Positions 1 to 5,353 of a stretch of 7,972 bases of DNA are shown piece after piece (position 1 is the stretch's first letter; each line of letters starts with the position of its first letter). This DNA is from an uncultured Bacteroidales bacterium. GTDB lineage: Bacteria > Bacteroidota > Bacteroidia > Bacteroidales > UBA932. The notes below the pieces were generated by a model. The model saw only the letters and a list, made by a program, of their open reading frames with translations. It was not told the origin of the DNA and searched no databases. The position numbers and the translations under genes are program-made. The DNA is taken from the NCBI GenBank assembly GCA_947305045.1, contig CAMZCW010000103.1:1-7972 (forward strand), given 5' to 3'.

Positions 1-277
1 CGTTGCGGTTGCGGAGTTCCTTCACGGTGTCCACACCGGCGGCTTCCAGCAGCTCTGCGAACTGAGGGCCCACACCCTTAATACGGAAAAGGTCTGCGTG
101 ATTCACCCAGGTAAGAATGAGGTCTCCGCGGATACCGGTCTTCTCTTCCAGTTCCTTGCGGCCCTTGGCGTTGGCGCCGGCGGCAAGCAGTTTTTCATCC
201 GTGTCGATACCTACAGCAATGAGTTTTTCCGCGAAAACAGGGCCAATACCCTGAATGTCAATAATTTTGTAAGCCAT
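1..277 (-). CDS. DUF4332-like helix-hairpin-helix protein (partial)
   Basis: The 3' end is cut by the left edge; 92 codons are visible. Reading leftwards from ATG at 277-275 the protein starts MAYKIIDIQGIGPVFAEKL and contains two helix-hairpin-helix signatures: IQGIGPVFAEKL near residues 9-20, and IKGVGPQFAELLEAAGV near residues 68-84. The spacing and the motif 'I.GIGP.fAeKL...GI.T...LL..G' resemble DUF4332-type proteins, which are common in Bacteroidetes and usually about 130 residues, so roughly 40 residues may be missing. HhH motifs generally contact the DNA or RNA backbone without sequence specificity; the actual role of this family is not established. It has no signal peptide or membrane segment, so it is probably cytoplasmic. 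The start was chosen because it immediately precedes the conserved first repeat and lies downstream of a TAnnTTTG element on the same strand. The gene is divergent from the operon at 388. Confidence 0.8.
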   Translation of the reverse strand, partial: MAYKIIDIQGIGPVFAEKLIAVGIDTDEKLLAAGANAKGRKELEEKTGIRGDLILTWVNHADLFRIKGVGPQFAELLEAAGVDTVKELRNRN

Positions 278-320
278 GGTTACTTTAGTTTTTATTAGGT
301 AAATGGTTAAATTTCTATCC

Positions 321-328
321 CAAAGTTA
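321..328 (-). promoter_or_regulatory. Bacteroidetes-type -7 element for the HhH gene
   Basis: On the minus strand this reads TAACTTTG, an exact match to the Bacteroidetes sigma-factor consensus TAnnTTTG. Transcription would start around 314-316, giving a leader of about 38 nt before the ATG at 277. No clear TTG-type -33 element is visible 19-22 nt upstream; that stretch is only A/T-rich. Confidence 0.5.
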
Positions 329-360
329 AAAAAATTCGCAGAAAAAAGAAAATATTTTTA

Positions 361-368
361 TATATTTG
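361..368 (+). promoter_or_regulatory. Bacteroidetes-type -7 element for the four-gene operon
   Basis: TATATTTG matches TAnnTTTG exactly and lies 19 nt before the ATG at 388. The predicted transcript would therefore begin near 373-375 with a very short leader of about 13-15 nt. A weak -33 candidate, TTCG at 335-338, sits 22 nt upstream. The whole gap 278-387 is AT-rich and holds this element and the opposite-strand one; I see nothing else in it. Confidence 0.55.
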
Positions 369-387
369 CAGCAGAGGCTAAATATTT

Positions 388-849
388 ATGGAGACTTTCC
401 CGCTGGATAACGAAAAGATTTACTTCTCGTCGGATATGCTTACACTGGATTGCGAAGGCACTCCCGTGACATTAAGCATCACGGAGTGGCTCCATAAGGA
501 TCCCGTCCGCATCCACCGGATGATTGTCAAGGAAAAAGTGCTGCAAGTGGATCAGTTTGAGGTATTTGCACCGCTGGTTTCCAAGCTCAGAAGAGCAGAC
601 TATGAGTATTACAAGCGCATTACCGGCCTCAAAATGATTATCGACTTTCCCGGTTACTCCTCGGAAATCGAAGCCCGCATCCCCTACGACACAGACCCTA
701 TCGCCTTCTACAAATGGTGGCGCAAGGGAAAAAACGAGCATCGGGTCTATCTCTCCCCTGCTTACCAGTTCAAGCTTTTCCAGAAAGTTTCCAAAATGGA
801 ACCCAAAGTGATGCTCAAGAAAGACATCGACTTTGTGAAAAATTTCTAA
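388..849 (+). CDS. Hypothetical protein, 153 aa, first gene of RNA-modification operon
   Basis: I do not recognise this protein. It is 153 residues long with no signal peptide, no hydrophobic membrane segment and a single cysteine (C23), so it is likely a soluble cytoplasmic protein. The N-terminal half is mixed and slightly acidic. The C-terminal half is rich in aromatic and basic residues (YEYYKRITG near 73-81, FYKWWRKGKNEHRVY near 107-121) and ends in a Lys-rich tail (KDIDFVKNF). The basic and aromatic surface could suit nucleic-acid or protein contact, but that is inference only. The ATG at 388 follows an A-rich stretch and a -7 element, as expected for Bacteroidetes. The next gene begins 4 nt after its stop, so it is co-transcribed with the LRR protein, the pseudouridine synthase and tcdA. 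Coding status is supported by the operon spacing and by consistent codon use. Confidence 0.75.
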   Translation: METFPLDNEKIYFSSDMLTLDCEGTPVTLSITEWLHKDPVRIHRMIVKEKVLQVDQFEVFAPLVSKLRRADYEYYKRITGLKMIIDFPGYSSEIEARIPYDTDPIAFYKWWRKGKNEHRVYLSPAYQFKLFQKVSKMEPKVMLKKDIDFVKNF

Positions 850-853
850 GCCC

Positions 854-1474
854 ATGACCCTGGAAGAAGTAATGGCTGTCCCCACAGTTCCTACGCAAGC
901 AGAACTTGACAGGGACGTGTGGGATGGTGAAAACTGCCTGAGCTATTCTGCCGACGGGAAACGCCTCCTGGATGCGGAGAATTTTCCCGGAGAAGTGACA
1001 GTGCAAGACGGCTGTGAGGTCATCTGCGACAACGTGTTTTCCTTCCAGGACTATATGGCCGGCCGGCGGATTGGCGAGCATATCCCCCTGGAGGACCGCT
1101 CGTCCTACCTGGAAAAAATCCATCTGCCCAATTCCGTTACGCACATTGGCGCCAACGCCTTTGCGGAATGCGGCGAACTCATCCACATCAAGCTGCCCAC
1201 CGGCCTGTTGTACATTGGCGAAAGCGCCTTTGTGGACTGCTGGCAGCTGGAAAAAATGGCCCTTCCCGCCAAAACGCGCGCTATAGGTCCCCGGGCCTTC
1301 CAGGGCTGCATCAACCTGTATCAGATTAAGTTGAACAAAGCGCTGGAGTTTATTGGCGCCGATGCCCTGGATGATTGCGAATCCCTGGAGGCCATCCTCA
1401 TTCCCCGAGGCAGCAAAGAAAAGTTTAAACAACTGCTGCCAAACAACTTACACAAATTATTGGAAGAAGTATGA
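854..1474 (+). CDS. Cytoplasmic leucine-rich-repeat (LRR_5/BspA-type) protein
   Basis: The 206-residue protein carries four 23-residue repeats starting at L86, L109, L132 and L155, plus a truncated fifth at L178. The pattern is LxxIxLPxxVxxIGxxAFxxCxx, the signature of the LRR_5 family named for BspA of Tannerella. A degenerate earlier unit (GEVTVQDGCEVICDNVFSF, near 46-64) probably caps the solenoid, followed by a roughly 20-residue insertion before the regular array. BspA-type proteins are usually secreted or surface-anchored, but this one begins MTLEEVMAVPTVPTQ with no signal peptide, lipobox or C-terminal sorting domain, so it is probably intracellular and acts as a protein-interaction scaffold (inference). 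It starts 4 nt after the previous stop, and its TGA overlaps the ATG of the pseudouridine synthase (ATGA), so translation is likely coupled. Its partner is unknown. Confidence 0.88.
   Translation: MTLEEVMAVPTVPTQAELDRDVWDGENCLSYSADGKRLLDAENFPGEVTVQDGCEVICDNVFSFQDYMAGRRIGEHIPLEDRSSYLEKIHLPNSVTHIGANAFAECGELIHIKLPTGLLYIGESAFVDCWQLEKMALPAKTRAIGPRAFQGCINLYQIKLNKALEFIGADALDDCESLEAILIPRGSKEKFKQLLPNNLHKLLEEV
1109..1384 (+). repeat. Four in-frame 69-bp LRR-coding repeats
   Basis: Four consecutive units of 23 codons (69 bp) encode residues 86-177 of the LRR protein, with unit starts at 1109, 1178, 1247 and 1316. Conserved positions are Leu1, Ile/Leu6, the I-G pair at 14-15 (after V, Y, A or F) and A-F/L at 18-19, followed by Cys at 21 in all four units. 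The nucleotide sequences have diverged, so this is an old protein repeat and not a recent tandem duplication. Confidence 0.85.
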
Positions 1475-2439
1475 CAAGTTATAAAGCGCCGCAGGACGGC
1501 GCCCTGCTGGAAACGCTTTTCAGCCTCTTTCCCCAGCAGTCGCGCACGTCCGTCAAAAATACGCTGTCCAAAGGCCAGGTGCAAGTGAACGGCGAGGTAA
1601 AAACCGCGTTTGACCACCCTTTGCGCAAAGGGGACCACATCGAAATCCTTCCCAAGGGCATTTCCATCGCCCGCGCCACGCGTAACGACGCCCGCGAATC
1701 CGTGGAGAAGGCCGGCGTAAAAATCCTCTTCGAGGACGAGCATTACCTGGTGGTGGATAAACCCTCGGGGATGCTCAGCGTATCATCGGCCCATGGGAGT
1801 CTGGCCAAGAGCGGAAAACGCGAACAGACGCTGTATGCCCTCCTGAATGCCTATGTGAAGGTGAACAAGCGCATGCAGCGCAAGGAAGACCTCATCAGCG
1901 GGGTCACGCCGGACCGCAGCACCGCCAAGGTGTGGATTGTGCACCGCCTGGACAAAGGCACCTCCGGCGCCGTGGTGTTTGCCAAGGACGAGCGCGCCAA
2001 AGACCTTTTGCAGAGCAAATGGAAGGAACTGGTGGCCGAGCGCCGCTACGTAGCCTGGCTGGAAGGCAAGGTGGAAAAGGACGCCGGCGCCATCCAAAGC
2101 TGGCTGCTGGAAAGTCCCAAGTCCCTGAAAATGAAGTCTTTTGACACGGAAGTCAAAGACGGACAGCTGGCCATTACGCACTACAAGGTGCTCCAGCGCA
2201 CCAAATATTATTCAGAAGTTGAATTTGAGCTGGAGACCGGCCGCAAAAACCAAATCCGTGTCCATGCAGCGGAACTGGGGCATCCTGTAGCCGGGGACGA
2301 CAAATACGGCGCCCAGACCAATCCCATCAAACGGCTGGCCCTGCACGCCCATACCCTGGTGTTCCGCAACCCTTACAGCCAGAAGATGGTGCGCTGTACC
2401 TCCCCGCTCCCGGATTCCTTCGCCCGCTTTGTCAAATGA
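1471..2439 (+). CDS. RluA-family RNA pseudouridine synthase with N-terminal S4 domain
   Basis: The enzyme isomerises specific uridines in rRNA or tRNA to pseudouridine. Residues about 12-60 form an S4 RNA-binding domain (TSVKNTLSKGQVQVNG, then LRKGDHIEIL). The catalytic domain follows: ILFEDEHYLVVDKPSGMLSV (85-104), the RluA motif HRLDKGTSG at 158-166 with catalytic Asp161, and the C-terminal GRKNQIRVHAAELGHPVAGDDKYG region (257-280). A stretch of about 55 residues rich in charged residues separates the KPSG and HRLD motifs. The length of 322 is normal. The target uridine cannot be told from sequence, so no symbol is given; RluD, RluC and RluA are all possible models. Its ATG overlaps the stop of the LRR gene, and its TGA overlaps the ATG of tcdA, which puts it in the middle of a translationally coupled operon. 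Confidence 0.93.
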   Translation: MTSYKAPQDGALLETLFSLFPQQSRTSVKNTLSKGQVQVNGEVKTAFDHPLRKGDHIEILPKGISIARATRNDARESVEKAGVKILFEDEHYLVVDKPSGMLSVSSAHGSLAKSGKREQTLYALLNAYVKVNKRMQRKEDLISGVTPDRSTAKVWIVHRLDKGTSGAVVFAKDERAKDLLQSKWKELVAERRYVAWLEGKVEKDAGAIQSWLLESPKSLKMKSFDTEVKDGQLAITHYKVLQRTKYYSEVEFELETGRKNQIRVHAAELGHPVAGDDKYGAQTNPIKRLALHAHTLVFRNPYSQKMVRCTSPLPDSFARFVK

Positions 2440-3155
2440 ATAACGCCTTCTCCCGCGTAGAACGGCTCCTCGGGGCCGACGGCCTGGTGCGGTTGACCCG
2501 TGCCCGCGTCATCCTCTTCGGCGTGGGCGGCGTAGGCGGCTGGTGCGCAGAGGCGCTTGTGCGTAGCGGCATCGGCCATCTGACTATAGTAGATCCGGAC
2601 TGCGTAGACATCACCAACATCAATCGGCAACTGCCTGCGACAACGCGTACCGTGGGCCGCCCCAAGGTGGACGTGTTACGTGAAAGACTCCTGGAAATCA
2701 ATCCTTTATGCGAAGTGACCGCCCTGCAGGAGCGCTATACCCTGGGGGCCGATTTCCAGCTTTCCGGCTACGACGTCATCATCGACGCCATTGACTCGCT
2801 CACGGACAAAGCCAACCTCATTTTGGAAGCCACGGCCTGTCCCGGTGCCTTTTTCTCTTCTATGGGCGCCGCCTGCAAAATGGACCCCACCCAGGTGCGC
2901 GTGGCGGAATTTTTTGACGTGCGCGGTTGTCCGCTGGGTGCCGCATTACGAAAAAGGCTCCGCAAAAACGGAACCTTACCCCGGAAAAAATTCTTGTGCG
3001 TTTACGATGAACAGGTGCTGCCCAACCTGGGGCCGGAACTGGATCCAGGGCCCGGAAAAGCCATTGCCAACGGCACCCTGGCGCCTATCACGGGCATTTT
3101 CGGGTTCACGCTGGCCGGCCTGGCTATTGAGCACATTGTGGGCAAATCCCTCTGA
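2436..3155 (+). CDS. tcdA: tRNA threonylcarbamoyladenosine dehydratase (TcdA/CsdL-like)
   Basis: TcdA activates the carboxyl of t6A37 in ANN-decoding tRNAs with ATP and dehydrates it to cyclic ct6A. The protein belongs to the E1-like ThiF/MoeB superfamily. It has the nucleotide-binding loop FGVGGVGGW (28-36), acidic IVDPD (51-55), NINRQ (61-65) with the Arg typical of the adenylation site, PKVDVLRERL (76-85), and DAIDSLTDK (117-125). The stretch GAACKMDPTQVRVAEFFD (144-161), followed by CPLGAALRKRLRK, is typical of TcdA and not of ThiF or MoeB. At 239 residues it is slightly shorter than the E. coli enzyme (about 268). It lacks the Cys-X-X-Cys zinc pairs of ThiF and MoeB. It begins inside the stop of the pseudouridine synthase gene, so two RNA-modification enzymes are coupled. 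Its last 32 bp are also the 3' end of the opposite-strand Fur gene. No CsdA/CsdE partner is seen here. Confidence 0.92.
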   Translation: MNNAFSRVERLLGADGLVRLTRARVILFGVGGVGGWCAEALVRSGIGHLTIVDPDCVDITNINRQLPATTRTVGRPKVDVLRERLLEINPLCEVTALQERYTLGADFQLSGYDVIIDAIDSLTDKANLILEATACPGAFFSSMGAACKMDPTQVRVAEFFDVRGCPLGAALRKRLRKNGTLPRKKFLCVYDEQVLPNLGPELDPGPGKAIANGTLAPITGIFGFTLAGLAIEHIVGKSL

Positions 3156-3525
3156 GCAGGTAACTTTCCTCCTGCACCTGATACCCTTCCGGCGCGCTGA
3201 CCGGCGGCACGGGAATCTCCTCCAGACAATAGGTCTTGTGGCATTTCACGCAGTAAAAATGCACGTGAAGGTCATCGTCGGGGCCGTCGTGATGGCTGTG
3301 ACAGAGTTCGTACCGCACGGGATCCCCGTCCAGCACGTGCACCAGATGGGCGTCCTTGAACGCCACCAGCGTCCGGAACACGTTACTCTTGTCAATGGAT
3401 TCCAGCCGTTCCTCCAGCTCCATCATGGACAGCGGACGGTGGGCCTCCTCCAGCGCACGCGCAATGAGGAGACGGTTGGCCGTCACCTTTACGCCATGTT
3501 CCGCCATCAGGTGCTCTACATTCAT
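3124..3525 (-). CDS. Fur-family metal-dependent transcriptional repressor
   Basis: This is a 133-residue Fur-superfamily regulator. The N-terminal winged helix spans about residues 5-68 (GVKVTANRLLIARALEEAH, then SNVFRTLVAFKDAHLVHVLD). The C-terminal metal-binding and dimerisation part has a His-rich stretch (H76, H78, H79, H87, H89) and the structural zinc cysteines in two CxxC pairs, C92/C95 and C128/C131, with an extra C100. The pattern HVHFYCVKC...YCLE...GICPQC is typical of short Fur-like repressors of Bacteroidetes. Whether it senses Fe, Zn or peroxide (Fur, Zur, PerR) cannot be decided from sequence, so no symbol is given. Its ATG overlaps the TGA of the upstream fucose-isomerase-like gene (ATGA, 3525-3522), so the two are likely co-translated. 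The stop is at 3126-3124, inside tcdA on the other strand. No own promoter is seen. Confidence 0.9.
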   Translation of the reverse strand: MNVEHLMAEHGVKVTANRLLIARALEEAHRPLSMMELEERLESIDKSNVFRTLVAFKDAHLVHVLDGDPVRYELCHSHHDGPDDDLHVHFYCVKCHKTYCLEEIPVPPVSAPEGYQVQEESYLLRGICPQCAQ

Positions 3526-4712
3526 AGGAGCGCCTCCAGGAGGGCCTTGTGATGGCCGGGAAGGATGATATGGTGATTGCCGATGGGACGGGTGAGGAAA
3601 TAATTTGCATCGGCAGGCTGTAACTGCAGCGCTACCTGCGTGCGGCAGAGGTTGTCCTCATACTGGTTGTACTGCAACTCCCCTTCCGCCACAAAAAAAC
3701 GGTCCAGTTTACCAGAGACCTTGAACACCGTCACCTTGCCCTGCGGAAGTTCTCCGTGGATGCCCACGCCCATGCCGGACTCATAATGGCTGTCCCACTG
3801 CCAGCTCCGCACCATGTTGAAGGGGACGGTGCAATGGGCAAAGAGTATTTTGCCGCTTTCTGCGTCTATGCGGGCAGGATTGGCCTGGAAGCCGGTTTTT
3901 CCGGTGAGCGCCTGGGCAATCATCATGCTCAGCAAGGCAGGAACATCCCCCTCGCAAGCGGCAGGAATGCCGGCGGCATTGAATTTGGCCAGCGCCAGGC
4001 AGCCGGTATTGCCGACGGATGTGAGCAGGTCAAAACAGCGAAGCGTAAAGGCATTGAGCTGGTAGCGCTTGACAATCACCTCCAAGGCGTGATAAATTTG
4101 CGAAGCGCCGGGATAGGCTGCGCGAACGGCCTCTGTCATCGGCTCCTCCGGCACAGGGTCCTGCGGGGCCTTGGCCACCTCCTGCAGCAGCTCCTCCATG
4201 GGAATTTCCACCAGGCGGGCACCCAGCTTTTCACTGATAGCGGTACTGTCTGCGTGGCTGGCAATGAGCCAGTCTGACGGCTGGCCGATAACGCCGATAC
4301 GCGAGCCGAAGAGTTTTTTACGCGCCGTGGCCAGCTTTTCCAGGACTTGCAAGCGTTTTTTCAGGTACTCCGTACTGCCGTGGAGCACCTCCCCCTTGAG
4401 GCCCTGCTGCTGCAGGTAGGAGAGAATTTCCAACGACGCCGCCAGCGAATTGCTCTTCCCGGAAGTAAGTAAGTAATAACGGGTTACGCCCCTTGAGAGC
4501 ATATCCGGGAGCAGTTTCCTGAAGATACCTTCCGCGCCGCCGGTGCGCACATAAATGACATCCATGCTGCCGGTGGTCCCGAACTCAGAATAATCGTCCC
4601 CCTTGAAGCTGTATTTTCCTTTGGGGAAGATGGCCGAAAGGAATTCGTCGCTGATTTTAGCCACAACCTGCTCATTATGCAGGCTGGAAGTGAGCGTATA
4701 AATTGCAATCAT
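3522..4712 (-). CDS. Fucose/arabinose-isomerase-like protein (COG2407-like)
   Basis: This 396-residue soluble protein resembles the L-fucose isomerase-related family. The clues are an N-terminal alpha/beta region with RIGVIGQPSDWLIASHAD (138-155), then AACEGDVPALLSM (251-263), FAHCTVPFN (291-299) and GNHHIILPGH (378-387). In fucose isomerase a Glu, an Asp and a His bind the catalytic Mn2+. E254, D256 and H380/H381 are the best candidates here, but I cannot align them with certainty. It is much shorter than FucI (about 590 residues) and has no sugar-utilisation genes beside it, so the substrate is unknown and a non-catalytic role is possible. Its ATG at 4712-4710 is preceded by nine T residues on the coding strand, and no good own promoter is seen. 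The first codons overlap the ffs promoter on the other strand. Its stop overlaps the Fur start. Confidence 0.75.
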   Translation of the reverse strand: MIAIYTLTSSLHNEQVVAKISDEFLSAIFPKGKYSFKGDDYSEFGTTGSMDVIYVRTGGAEGIFRKLLPDMLSRGVTRYYLLTSGKSNSLAASLEILSYLQQQGLKGEVLHGSTEYLKKRLQVLEKLATARKKLFGSRIGVIGQPSDWLIASHADSTAISEKLGARLVEIPMEELLQEVAKAPQDPVPEEPMTEAVRAAYPGASQIYHALEVIVKRYQLNAFTLRCFDLLTSVGNTGCLALAKFNAAGIPAACEGDVPALLSMMIAQALTGKTGFQANPARIDAESGKILFAHCTVPFNMVRSWQWDSHYESGMGVGIHGELPQGKVTVFKVSGKLDRFFVAEGELQYNQYEDNLCRTQVALQLQPADANYFLTRPIGNHHIILPGHHKALLEALL

Positions 4713-4733
4713 AAAAAAAAATTCCTACCTTTG
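4703..4733 (+). promoter_or_regulatory. ffs promoter (-33 TTG / -7 TACCTTTG)
   Basis: The -7 element TACCTTTG at 4726-4733 matches TAnnTTTG exactly. A TTG at 4703-4705 lies 20 nt upstream, close to Bacteroidetes -33/-7 spacing. Transcription would begin about 4738-4740, exactly at the 5' strand of the SRP RNA closing helix. The -33 element and part of the spacer lie within the first codons of the opposite-strand gene starting at 4712. Confidence 0.75.
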
Positions 4734-4738
4734 TGCCC

Positions 4739-4837
4739 GGGAAAGTCTTACACGACCAGCTCCCTCTGAATTCCCCCAGGACAGGAATGTAGCAAGGGTA
4801 GGAGGTTGTAGCGGTGCGATGTAAGGGGCTTTCCCTT
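4739..4837 (+). ncRNA. ffs: Signal recognition particle RNA, small bacterial (4.5S) type
   Basis: The roughly 99-nt RNA folds into the long hairpin of bacterial SRP RNA. GGGAAAG (4739-4745) pairs with CTTTCCC (4829-4835), TCTTACA (4746-4752) with TGTAAGG (4820-4826), and CGACC (4753-4757) with GGTTG (4804-4808). The apical domain IV is diagnostic: CAGG (4777-4780) opposite AGCA (4791-4794) forms the conserved symmetric loop, and ACA/TGT closes a GGAA tetraloop at 4784-4787. This is the site bound by the M domain of Ffh, which together with FtsY targets nascent membrane and secreted proteins co-translationally. There is no Alu domain, so this is the short form, as in most Gram-negative bacteria. 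A dedicated promoter and a T-run terminator flank it. Confidence 0.93.
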
Positions 4838-4842
4838 TTTTT
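4823..4842 (+). terminator. Intrinsic terminator of ffs
   Basis: AAGGG (4823-4827) can pair with CCCTT (4833-4837) around the loop GCTTT. An unbroken run of seven T residues spans 4836-4842, two of them inside the stem. The hairpin is short and uses the same bases that form the closing helix of the finished SRP RNA, so the two structures are alternatives. The T-run ends 2 nt before the cdd stop codon on the other strand. Confidence 0.65.
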
Positions 4843-4844
4843 GT

Positions 4845-5327
4845 TTAGTCCATGTGCAGGCTGTCGAAGATGAACGGAAGGAGGTCATCCACGCAGTGGA
4901 ACTTGCGGATACGCTTGCTGCCCACCAGAATTACCTTGAGCGGGCGCTTGTGCTTTTTCTGATACTCCGCCATTACCTGCCGGCAACTGCCGCAAGGGGA
5001 AGCCGGGCTCTCACACAGTACGCCGTGGTCACTCCCGGCGATGGCCAGGGTATCCAGCGGGACGTCCGGATAGTTGGCACCGGCCCAGAACATGGCCGTA
5101 CGCTCCGCGCAAAGCCCGGAAGGATAGGCGGCATTCTCCTGATTGGCACCTTTCACCACCAGGCCGTTGGACAGCTTGAGCGCCGCTCCCACCTGAAAAT
5201 GCGAATAAGGCGAATAGGAGCCTTTCTGGGCCTCCAGGGCCAGGGCAACCAACTCCTGATCTTCTGCCGACATTTCTGTCACAGAGGAGAATTCTTCGTA
5301 GTTGATGGTTAATTGTAACTCACTCAT
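4845..5327 (-). CDS. cdd: Cytidine deaminase
   Basis: The enzyme converts cytidine and deoxycytidine to uridine and deoxyuridine in pyrimidine salvage, in the cytoplasm. The 160-residue protein is the short homotetrameric type. SPYSHFQVGAAL (39-50) and NQENAAYPSGLCAERTA (62-78) carry the zinc ligand C73 and the proton-shuttling E75. SPCGSCRQVMAEY (110-122) supplies zinc ligands C112 and C115. The N-terminus (MSELQLTINYEEFSSV) is slightly longer than in the Bacillus type, which begins close to the first helix, but no better internal ATG is present before the conserved core. It lies 45 bp downstream of arcB on the same strand and may be read from the arc operon or from a weak promoter in that gap. 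Its stop is nearly adjacent to the ffs terminator on the other strand. Confidence 0.95.
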   Translation of the reverse strand: MSELQLTINYEEFSSVTEMSAEDQELVALALEAQKGSYSPYSHFQVGAALKLSNGLVVKGANQENAAYPSGLCAERTAMFWAGANYPDVPLDTLAIAGSDHGVLCESPASPCGSCRQVMAEYQKKHKRPLKVILVGSKRIRKFHCVDDLLPFIFDSLHMD

Positions 5328-5353
5328 GGCTATTAGTTCGTTATCCTGTCTTG

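Noticed and set aside
98..298. A 66-codon plus-strand frame at the left end.
   Set aside because: It is antisense to the helix-hairpin-helix gene, whose two motifs are clear on the minus strand.
472..885. A 137-codon minus-strand frame opposite the unrecognised 153-aa gene, considered as an alternative for this unassigned region.
   Set aside because: The plus-strand frame has a promoter, an A-rich start context and a 4-nt gap to the next gene. The minus frame has none of these.
3156..3175. GCAGG/CCTGC hairpin just after the tcdA stop as a terminator.
   Set aside because: Five base pairs with a ten-base loop and no following T-run on either strand. It lies within the Fur coding sequence.
2791..3552. 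A 253-codon plus-strand frame covering the end of tcdA and all of the Fur gene.
   Set aside because: It runs out of frame through TcdA motifs and antisense to the Fur zinc site. Its composition (Arg, Pro, Trp-rich) is typical of a frame-shifted shadow.
3756..4277. A 173-codon plus-strand frame inside the fucose-isomerase-like gene.
   Set aside because: It is antisense to the family motifs of the real gene and has no domain of its own.
4793..4800. TACCCTTG on the minus strand as a -7 element for the isomerase-like gene.
   Set aside because: It has one mismatch to TAnnTTTG, no TTG at -33 spacing, and the bases are fixed by SRP RNA domain IV.
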